A stretch of DNA of 64,000 bases, taken from NCBI GenBank assembly GCA_012934845.2, contig WNNJ02000360.1:62001-126000 (forward strand). The letters are read 5' to 3'. The position numbers and the translations under genes were made by a program. Shown piece by piece: positions 55,758 to 64,000 of this stretch (the stretch's first letter is position 1; each line of letters begins with the position of its first letter). Source of the stretch: Pomphorhynchus laevis (lineage: Eukaryota > Acanthocephala > Palaeacanthocephala > Echinorhynchida > Pomphorhynchidae). Under the pieces are notes generated by a model. The model made no database searches, had not been told where the DNA came from, and worked only from the letters and a program-made list of their open reading frames with translations.

Positions 55758-58255
55758 AATGATTCGTAAAACTCTTAAACGTCGATTGTCTTTGTGGTGC
55801 CAATCACGCTTCTCTGAGCTTTTCTACGAGGCTCACTTTCTGCAAAAAAGTTTAAATTGTGGCAAGCAAAGGTTCGAATTTCCCGACAGGAAAAAACAAT
55901 ATATAAGTCTACTGAATCACGGCAAATGCTCTGCTAGATCGTTGTTACTCTTGGAGGACACTGCGTCGAGAATTTTATCACATGATGCTATGATCGCTAA
56001 TAAGACAGTTAGAGAGTATCTTCGAGACTTACATCGTACTGGAGTACCCGGTCATCATGATGCATTGTTGAAATACCACTTAAGTAAAACGGATTTACAT
56101 CGCTCGATTCGATTCACATCAATAGACGAAGATCTATTGATCTTCGATCTATTAATCTATTGATAGACATTTCAGTCTATCAATAGACTGGAATCGACTA
56201 AATATCCTGGCGTAACATGCGCATGAAATTCGGTAATAAGTCCCTAAACCTCGCAAAATCTTTGGCTGAGCTTGCAATCTGCATATCAACTGAACCAATG
56301 ACGTCCGGTTCTCTCGATGCATTTACTGCTTGCAGGTTAATCGCGATTAGCAAAAAGTCAGTAGGAATACGACCTATTGGTGTATGCGATGTCGCAAGGA
56401 GAGTAATCTGCAAGACTCCTCTGCAAGTAATAAAACAGGATTTACAAGATGCAACAGGATTAGTTTAACCTGCGGCCTCTCAAAAGGGTGGGCTTGAATA
56501 CTGTTCATTCAATTCGTCACGCATTTAATGAAAATCACGATCACTCCATCCTGGCTGTTGATGCGAAGAATGCCTTTAACTCGATAAACAGGATTGCTGC
56601 GTTGCACAATATTGCGTTTACATGTCCATCTTTTTTGATTACAATAAATAATATTTATATGACACCAGCATAGATGGCTTTGGGTGGTTGTCTCACTCAG
56701 GGTGACCCTCTCGCAATAGCAGGTTATGCAATGTCTTCGTTACCACTTATTAATATCATCAGACAAGCAGTTCCAAACGTGAAGCAACGTTGGTATGCCG
56801 ACGATTCCAATTTTGTTGGTAGTTTAAACGATCTTCAAACGTTATGGGATATCCTTTCTGATAAGGGCCCCCCTATTTGGATATTATGTAAACACTTAGA
56901 AAACACAGCTGCTCACTCATGACGACCATTCAAATTTGAGTTACCTACCAGATATCAACCGAACTTCACATGGAATTACAATCCTTGGAGTTCCTAATGC
57001 CTCGAACAAATTCGTCGCTATATCCACTTCTATAAATTGTCAATCTTGGATCAGTATAATCGATCGATTAACTGAAGTGTCAAGGATTGATCATCACACT
57101 GCATATTCAGGACATGTAAAATCGATACAATTTAAATGGACACACTTTATGCGTGCCAATAAGCTTAATCCTTCGGATTTTACACTGAAAGAGGCAATCT
57201 ATGATAATATCTTACCGGAATTAACAAAGAGGAATATTAACAACAATTGGTGTACTGTCATTTCTTCCCCTCTCAAAATGGGTGGACTTGGGATAAACGA
57301 TCCAACTAATTTATGTTTGTTTGAGTACTCTTACTCGCAGTCTCTCTGTGCTACTTATGCTTCTAGTCTTACAGGAGATGCACTAAATCAACTTCAGACA
57401 GCAACATTGCGAAGTGTCTCAAGTCGTCGTGAACATAAATTTAAAGACAAGTTACAACTTGTACTTACGCAAATGAATACCGTTGAGGTAAATCCAATTG
57501 CACATGCATCAGTCAGAGGTGCGTCTTCATGGTTAAGCCCCTTACCGATTCAATCTGAAAAATTCCATTTTAACTCTATTGAGTTCGAGGATGCACTATG
57601 CTGTCGATAAGGATGGACTCCCACAAATTTGTCATATCCTGAGTGCATTTGCGGAAGTAACATGGACACCACTCACGCTTTAGCTTGTAAACGCAGAGGT
57701 TTGTCTACGAGTTGTCATAATGTTGTTCGTGACGTAATTGCTAGGTCCCTGTCTGACATTTGTTCTTGTGTCGCAATTGAACTTCTGTTATCCAGTGTCT
57801 CTGATCACGTGCCATTTACAAGGAATACAACCACTCGTGATGAAAACGCGCGACTTGATATTGTATGTTCAGGACTGTTTGGAGATAGAATTGATCGAAC
57901 GTTATTTGACGTTAATATATTTTCTTCTCATGCTCAATCTTACCAAAACAGAACCCCTGTATCAGCTTTCGATTACAACGAGGCACGGAAAATTGCCAAA
58001 TACGAAGAACGTATAACTAATGTCGAACACAGTGGTTTCATCCGTCTAGTTTCTCTACATCCGGTGGCATTGGCAACAAGGCAAACATTGTTCTGAAATG
58101 ATCGCAAGCAAGATAGCTTATGGAAATCCTCTTAATTACCACGATGTGATAACCAACCTGAGAAGAAAAATCAACTTCACGATAGTGCGTGCAGTATCCG
58201 TGAGTCTTCGGACTCTGCGATCTACTAGATTTAACCCGGTTCTCACACATTAAAT
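55758..58255 (+). mobile_element. Family alpha retroelement copy E, 5'-truncated
   Basis: Begins abruptly after the Naiad end with MIRKTLKRRLSLW. Then LRDLHRTGVPG (to 56163), a palindromic disruption near 56125-56190, SLDAFTACRLIAISKKSVGIRPIGVCDVARRV (56310), NTVHSIRHAF, the A motif LAVDAKNAFNSINR (about 56560), LTQGDPLAIAGYAMSSLPL, the core RWYADDSNFVG (about 56800), ILGVPNAS, AYSGHVKSIQFKWTHF, LKMGGLGINDP, RGASSWLSPLP, zinc cluster CICGSNMDTTHALAC (about 57650), SCHNVVRDVIAR, DENARLDIVCSG and RTLFDVNIFSSHA (nuclease-like), KYEERITNVEHSGF, and LRRKINFTIVRAVSVSLR (58160). About six breaks. The N-terminal cysteine cluster is lost. Confidence 0.85.
56122..56192. repeat. Adjacent short inverted repeats in alpha copy E
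   Basis: CGAAGATCTATTGATCTTCG (56128-56147), then TCTATTGATAGAC...GTCTATCAATAGA (56155-56187). They stand where about 100 bp of alpha coding sequence is missing. Confidence 0.7.
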
Positions 58256-58469
58256 CATGATTTTTCTTTTGGAACTGAATTGACCGATTAGCGGGTAAAC
58301 TTTAATGTGTAAAAATATTTGAATAATAAAAAATACAAAGAAAGTTTGAGAAAAAAGTTTGACCTTAAAAAAAGTTTGAGAAATAATAAGCATACAATTA
58401 AAATGCGATACCTAAAAAATTTGAGATTAATATATACAATCTAATATACATACATACTACAATCGTTAT

Positions 58470-61400
58470 TGTACACTACTCGAGCAATCATTCGGGAATA
58501 TAAGGGCTCTGTCTAGCGGACGGAATATCAACGAGTCCACCGCAACAGTTCGAAGGAGCCGTAACGACGAGCCTAACGGATCTGAAGTCTTCCAACAAAA
58601 AATAACTTGAATTATTATGACCAAGGGAAAACCATCGCATATCACTCCGTGCTGTACATGCAACGGCCATGCAGCAAAGTGTAAGGGATGCAGATGTGCT
58701 AAGGCAAATCGTGCATGCACAAACTGCAGAGCTTCAAATTGCAGCAACAAGCAACTAATTACTTTGTCAAATGCCTTATATAGCTGACAGGAATCGTCAG
58801 AGTGAGTAGTGGGGACAGACTTCAATTGCCTTGAGTTTGTAGAGTCACACGGCTTCGAAGCAGCGATTGATAAAGTGTACGACGAGGTCATCACATTGAT
58901 TCCGAATATGACGGAGCTGCCCAAGTGCAATACTAGCCACGAATTCATTAGCGAATTGGCTTCGCTCTATCGAGGAGCTGTCAATGATATTGAGAACATT
59001 GGTCACTACTTGAAAATGTCAACGGTAATTTGCCAGTTGATACTGCAAAAGTCCAAAACAAGTAAAATCGGCATCAATCGAAGGAATATTGAACGTCGTC
59101 TTTTATTATGGAAGAAGAAAGAGTTGTTATAGCTATTGCAAAAGGCTAATTTTCTACAAATGCAGAGAAGCAATAATCCGAGATCAGACAAAGGCTATGC
59201 AAATGATTGGATTCGACGATTCGTAAAATTAATGTCCAGCGGGAACACAGGCGCGGCGACACGATTAATTACAGCCTCAGTTAACTCGAGCAGGGTCTTG
59301 AGGTTGGATGATCGAATCGGAGAACAAATGGTCCACCAAAGATTAGGTGACTTGCATCCAAATGCATCAGATATTTTCGAGGAATTCTGCCTCACCGACC
59401 ACCTTCCGAACGCAACTCTTCATCATCCAATAAGCTTTCAAGATATTAACAACGAAGATATAATTAATGCAGCTCGTCGCACTAGGGTTCTGCAGGTCCA
59501 TCAGGCCCTGACGCAAATTCGTGGTGTCAAATGTTGTGTTCTTTCGGACAATTCTCAATCAAACTAGCTTCCCACATGGCTGACTTTGTTATTCTATTAA
59601 ACTTGACAAGCTTAGACTCGAAAAAACTAGAAGCATTCACAGCATGTAGGTTGGTGCCGCTCGACAAGAACCCAGGAATAATATCAATCGGTATTTGTGA
59701 AGTCTCCCGTCGCATTATCGGTAAAGTTCTCGCTGAGATAATAGGCTAAGACATGAAGATCGTCTCTAAGTCCGAGCAGCTATGTGCAGGGCAACGTTGT
59801 GGAGTTGAAGCGGCGATTCACTCAATCCGACACCACTACTCGAGTGATCCAAAAATGTGTGTGTTGCAACTCGACACGCAAAACGCATTCAACAGCATAA
59901 ATCGGCGACTGGCTTTGGCAAATATTCAATTTGTATGCCCATCACTTCCCACAGCATTAACCAATATCTATGGACACTGCGTCGCTCTCAGTAGATAGCG
60001 ATGTAATATGGTCAAATAAAGGGTTTACCCATGGAGACCCGTTAGCGATGCTGGCATTAGCTGCTGCGTCCCTACCCCTCATCAACCAATTACAGACCAT
60101 AGCACCAAGCGTAGTCCAGAAATGGTATGCTGATGATGGAAACTGTGTTGGTACCCATCAAGAATTAAGAAAAGTATGGGACGCCGTCTGTTCAATTGGT
60201 CCTAGATTTTGGTTTCAAGTTAATGAACTAATGTGTCAACTACTGTCGCCGAGATCATTGATTGAGGAGGTCAAAATAAGTTTCAAAGGTGAAAAACTCA
60301 AGTTAGTTGCCGAAGGAACTAAAATTTTAGGGTCGGATATCGGAAGCGATTCTTATATAAACGAATTTGTACGCATGAAAGTGGATAGTTGGCTAGCAAC
60401 ATTGAATAAGTTAGCATTGGTTGCACGGGAAGATTCACACGTCGCTTACATTTCACTTGTTCAGGCTATTCAATTCCAATGGACACACGTCCAACGAACA
60501 TGCCAGGCGCCGTCAGCACTATATGGCCGTCTATCTGAATACATCCTCAAGTTTCTGATACCAGAAATAACGGGGAGTCAAGTGGATAAGCTTAGACGAG
60601 ATATAGTTTCACTTCCTCTCAACCAGGGTGGCATCGGCATAATCAACCCCACTTCCAACCCACAAAAGTTTTATAGTCGCTCTCTACGTATGTCTGATCC
60701 CCTAATGAATTGTATTTTTGGAGTCCAGGTATAAATAGCACAAAAAGACTGTGCTGCCTCAATTCGAAAGGAAAATATGTTACTGGTCGAAAGTAGAACA
60801 AAAAGTGTCCAAGATCGATGCGAAGTAGCCGGTATTCATTTACAGTTCGTCACTTGCAAGGGCGCTTCTACGTGGTTATCGAGCAAACCGTTGGATTGCC
60901 TAAGAAGTCACCTCAGCAAACATCAATTTCAAGACGCGATCGCTGCTAGGTATGTTTGGAACCGGTTGATGCCCCTCTGAAGTGTTTGTGTGGTAATCAA
61001 TTTAACATGTGTCACTCGCTATCCTGCAAATCTGGCGGATTACCCATTATTCGACACAACATAATACGTGACATTATAGCTGATGAACTCTCGCAGATTT
61101 GTTGCTTGACTTAGATCGAGCCATTATTGCAACCGGTACCAGACACCATAAGGTTCGAAAATAATTCCACGACACGAGACCATCAAACACGTGTTGATGT
61201 AGCATGTCACGGATTGTACGGGGATAAAACGGAGCGGTCCATGTTGGACATTTGTGTTTTTTTGTCACCTAGCTCTAGCTCCATCCTACACATCAAATAG
61301 CGTTTGGAGCGCGTTTGCCTATCACGAAAACCGAAAGCGATCAAAATACGCTGAGCGCATTGCAAGACACGAGAGATCATCATTTTACCTTTTCGTCGTA

Positions 61401-61745
61401 TCCGCAAATGGAGGTATTGGTGTTACCGCAATTTCCATTTTGAGCCGAATTGCAGTGCTAAAAGCTCCGCGACACAATATGCAATATGAAGATGGTATCA
61501 GGGTACTGCGTAGCAGAATCGGCTTCGTCTTGCGAAGGCAGCTTCAATGACAATTCGGGCGGCAAGATCACCCCAAGGTATCATGGGAATGCCACCAGCG
61601 GAGAAGGATTGAATTAAACTCCTTGTCTTGAAATGAATGAATTTTTTCTTCCACTAATGATATTAATTTAATGGCCCATTTGCGGGAACCTTATGAAATG
61701 TAAATATTTCGAATAAATTTTTTATTATTAAAAAAATTATTTAAT
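58470..61745 (+). mobile_element. Family alpha retroelement copy F, full length but broken
   Basis: Leader about 58470-58616, then ATG at 58618 with MTKGKPSHITPCCTCNGHAAKCKGCRCAKANRACTNC (cysteine cluster). Then INRRNIERRLLLW (59075), RLGDLHPNASDIF (59345), GPSG-like remnant (59490), LEAFTACRLVPLDKNPGIISIGICEVSRRIIGK (59630), CGVEAAIHSIRHHY, the A motif LQLDTQNAFNSINRR (59870), FTHGDPLAMLALAAASLPL (60023), core KWYADDGNCVG (60123), ILGSDIGSD, AYISLVQAIQFQWTHVQRTC, LNQGGIGIINP, CKGASTWLSSKPL, zinc cluster CLCGNQFNMCHSLSC (60987), IIRHNIIRDIIADEL, IEPLLQPV, RVDVACHGLYGDKTERSMLDICVF (61190-61260), HERSSFYLFVVSANGG. The 3' part has GGCCCATTTGCGGGAACC at 61670-61690 and ends in TATTATTAAAAAAA near 61735. 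About seven breaks. The clearest map of the family here. Confidence 0.85.
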
Positions 61746-61779
61746 CTATATTTTTGTTGGTAAAAATTCCCACTCATAT

Positions 61780-62625
61780 TTGTTGAAGAATTGCAAGGTA
61801 GGGAATTTATTTGAAAAATTTTACAAATTTTCAGTCGCTCCTAGCGACCTTCTTCAGGCAAAAAAAATCAAATTTGTTTCTCATAGTCGCAGTTACGTTG
61901 CCGATTCAACATCTAGTCAAGTTAAAGTTGTAAATAATGCAGTATCAATATACATTGATCCGGTTATTAATAAAACCCTTACTTACTTACTTACATACAT
62001 TGATCCACGCAATGTATCAAAACGTGATGTTGTTCCAGTTGATATGGTAAATCGCACTGGGGAAAGAAATGGTGATATGATAAATCACACTGAGGACAGA
62101 AATGGTGGCAAAACAACTGTTTCTCAATGTACATGCATGTTTTTCAACTGGTCTAACCGTCTACTAAGTAGAGATGAACAAGAAGCTTTAGCACTGGGGT
62201 CAGACTTCGTCATTTCAACACCTACTCGACATATTGATGCTTTGGCACTTCTTAAGAATGTTACATTCATTTGCAAAGGTATAAGTTCTGAAGAGCAAGA
62301 AAGAGTATCTGTAGATCTGGCAGGGTGTCTACGAATTTACACATCACGCTTGAAGTGTAGGGCAACCAACATAGAGAGCAGATTGTTCTCAGCGTTAAAA
62401 AGCCTAGAGAACGATTCTGACATTACTATTTGTTCGGCAGATAAAGGTCGTTCACTTGTTGTAATTGACACGAGCTATTATGTGAATGCTGGTCTTGTAC
62501 TCCTTTCCGACATAACAAAGTTCAAACGACTGAATAAGGATCCAACTCTATGCCGAGAGAGGAAACTTAATCAATTACTTCTCAAATATAAGAAACATGG
62601 TTCAATACCTGTTCATGATTATTGA
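61780..62625 (+). CDS. Canonical PLE, N-terminal RT region
   Basis: 281 open codons. The first 60 are the leader read through; from about 62030 the frame has CTCMFFNWSNRLLSRDEQEALALGSDFVISTP (a conserved PLE block before RT), VTFICKGISSEEQERV and SADKGRSLVVIDTSYYVNAG, RT motif 1. It stops at 62623-62625 where the next RT blocks continue in the same sense. Confidence 0.75.
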   Translation: MLKNCKVGNLFEKFYKFSVAPSDLLQAKKIKFVSHSRSYVADSTSSQVKVVNNAVSIYIDPVINKTLTYLLTYIDPRNVSKRDVVPVDMVNRTGERNGDMINHTEDRNGGKTTVSQCTCMFFNWSNRLLSRDEQEALALGSDFVISTPTRHIDALALLKNVTFICKGISSEEQERVSVDLAGCLRIYTSRLKCRATNIESRLFSALKSLENDSDITICSADKGRSLVVIDTSYYVNAGLVLLSDITKFKRLNKDPTLCRERKLNQLLLKYKKHGSIPVHDY

Positions 62626-63649
62626 ATGTGTCGATCGAAACTCTCTGAACCATCGTTTATGTATTTGACAGCAAAGATCCACAAGCCGGGTAAGCTGGTA
62701 AGACCCATTGTGGCTTCATATGGTTCGTATTCATATGCTTTAGCCAAAAACTCAATATGTTGCTACAGTCTTGTTTGTCCACATCTGATTTATCCATAAT
62801 GAATAGTTTTAAACTTGTGGAGGAACTACAGAGCATGGAGGATAGCTTCGTTTCGAGGATTAAAATGATAATGACAGCGGATGTCAAGTCTCTTTTCAGC
62901 AGCGTACCTGTTGCTAAAGCAATTGCCCTAGCAGCTGACAAGCTCGCTGAGTCTAATACTTCGTGGATACTTCCAAATGAGAGTTGGCGGGAATTACTTT
63001 ACGTATGCACTGTGCAATCATTTTCAATTTGAGGGAGTGATGTATGACCAGAGTGGAGGGCTATCCATGGGAAGTCCACTTGCACCAGCGTTGGCGGATT
63101 TGTACATGAGGGACTGGGAGAGCAACATGTTAAAAAATGATTGTAATTGCATCTTGTACTGGCACAGGTATGTGGATGATGTGTTGATATTCACAGCAAG
63201 TGACTTTGACACTATTCTTATGAAGAGCACTTTGGACAGTTTAGATGATGATATAAAATGGGATGTTTCTATTGGAGATAATCTAGAGGTTGGATTTTAG
63301 ATGTCAAGATCCAGATCATTAACAACAATTTGGTCACCAGTGTATACAGAAAGCCTAATATTCCACTTCAGCTTACACCTTATACATCATTCGGACCAGA
63401 AGAATGGAAGCTTTCGAGTATTCGCTCGATGTTCTACAGAGCAATAAAATTGTGTAGTACAACGGAGCTTGCAAACAAAGAAAGACAACATATATGGTGC
63501 ACACTGATTAAATGTGGCTATCCCAAACGTATCATTCATAGAATCAGTCATCAGGCAATGAGATCTTAGTCGAAACAAAATGATAAAGAAACCATAACTT
63601 ATCTACAGTTACCCCTTTCGGGGACGAAGCGAGATTTCCAAATCAAGAA

Positions 63650-64000
63650 GAGGGTTCATAAGGCTGGTAACAACGTAGGGAAGCAAATTAGGACTTATTA
63701 TAAATGCCCACCACGTCTGTCTGGTTTTTTCGAAAGCAAACCTAAGAAAAACAGTATGGGTTGTGTATATTCGATACCCTGTCGAGATTGTGATCACAAA
63801 TATATTGGTCAAACGGGTGAAAAGCTGGAAACACGTGTAGGACAGCATCGTCGGTATATAAAAACGGCCAACTCATCATCAGCAGTCTTCAATCATTGCA
63901 AGAACAGTGATCGCATAACTGATTTTGATTGTGCTGAAGTTCTTTGCCAAGAGACGAATAAGAAAATTAGAACAATTAAGGAAACCCTACGACAAGAATG
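63650..64000 (+). CDS. Canonical PLE, C-terminal GIY-YIG endonuclease (partial at the edge)
   Basis: The plus strand reads KVHKAGNNVGKQIRTYYKCP, FFESKPKKNSMGCVYSIPCRDC, DHKYIGQTGEKLETRVGQHRRYIKTANSSSAVFNHC and DFDCAEVLCQETNKKIRTIKETLRQE to the window end. The VYSIPC...YIGQT pair, Arg and His of ETRVGQH and Glu of KETL are the GIY-YIG residues. It nicks the target for insertion. The ORF continues beyond 64000. Confidence 0.85.

Larger units (their letters stand above)
61750..64000 (+). mobile_element. Canonical PLE (RT then GIY-YIG), 3' end beyond the window
   Basis: The leader at 61755-61870 holds an inverted-repeat block GTCGCTCCTAGCGACCTTCTTCAGG. RT follows: DITICSADKGRSLVVIDTSYY (62420), SFMYLTAKIHKPGKLVRPIVAS (62655), MTADVKSLFSSVP (A motif, 62870), YDQSGGLSMGSPLAPALADLYM (B motif, 63045), WHRYVDDVLIF (core, 63165), LVTSVYRKPNIPLQLTPYTSF (63330). 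Then the endonuclease VYSIPCRDCDHKYIGQTGEKLETRVGQHR (63765-63855). This is the ordinary Penelope/Poseidon-type order, unlike the Naiad copies. About four breaks in the RT part. Sequence after 63640 appears open to the edge. Confidence 0.9.

Noticed and set aside
1-64000. tRNA or rRNA genes
   Set aside because: No cloverleaf with conserved TTCRANY and A/B boxes or rRNA-like block was noticed by eye; a tRNAscan search would be needed to be sure.

Overview
This is an AT-rich stretch of invertebrate (metazoan) nuclear DNA. It holds one convincing intact host gene, a ubiquitin-specific protease of the USP10 type in seven coding exons between 32421 and 52044 on the plus strand. Most of the rest is retroelement DNA. 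Introns range from 45 nt to over 7 kb, and the two long ones are swollen by inserted retroelements. An RTE-type LINE here resembles nematode copies and the 45-nt intron fits such a genome, but the phylum cannot be fixed from the sequence.

Five retroelement groups recur. (1) Naiad-like Penelope elements (PLEs): an AT-rich ORF with a GIY-YIG endonuclease in front of the reverse transcriptase (RT), and a highly repeated 3' region. The best copy is 52797-55757; further copies and relics lie at 4147, 7620 (minus), 21110 (minus), 30245 and 39480, with many solitary 3' ends. (2) A canonical PLE with the opposite domain order (RT, then GIY-YIG) at 61750-64000. (3) Family alpha: RT proteins with an N-terminal cysteine cluster, a YADD core, a C-terminal zinc cluster and a PD-(D/E)XK-like nuclease. 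Copies lie at 1-1027 (open, runs off the left edge), 1665-3785, 8560-9030, 27130-30050, 55758-58255 and 58470-61745. (4) Family beta: related RT-nuclease proteins with YLDD, at 12900-16090, 21870-23100, 45290-48100 and 49040-50330, all on the minus strand. (5) APE-type LINEs: CR1-like copies at 7030, 9040, 10040, 23105 and 27746, a Jockey/R1-like element at 16370-19600 with a relic at 36330-37730, another CR1/Jockey-like fragment at 19650-21010, and an RTE fragment nested in a Naiad copy at 4694-5727.

Layout. 1-6200: alpha copies and the Naiad/RTE nest. 6200-11000: relics, an alpha head and CR1-like ORF1 pieces. 11387-16090: a protein tyrosine phosphatase (PTP) sequence joined in frame to a beta RT ORF. 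16370-24620: LINEs and a beta copy. 24620-27100: mostly featureless AT-rich DNA. 27130-31600: alpha copy C split by a CR1-like insertion, then a Naiad copy. 32421-52265: the USP10 gene and its inserted elements. 52797-64000: Naiad, alpha, alpha, canonical PLE in series.

The points most worth checking are a hammerhead ribozyme-like core within a foldback element in USP10 intron 1 (35063-35143, sense strand); related CTGANGA...GAAA hairpins in other foldbacks and PLE ends; the conserved three-helix fold of the Naiad 3' region; the RTE insertion with a 16-bp target duplication that keeps one open frame; the RT-PTP fused frame; and a 3' motif shared by alpha copies.
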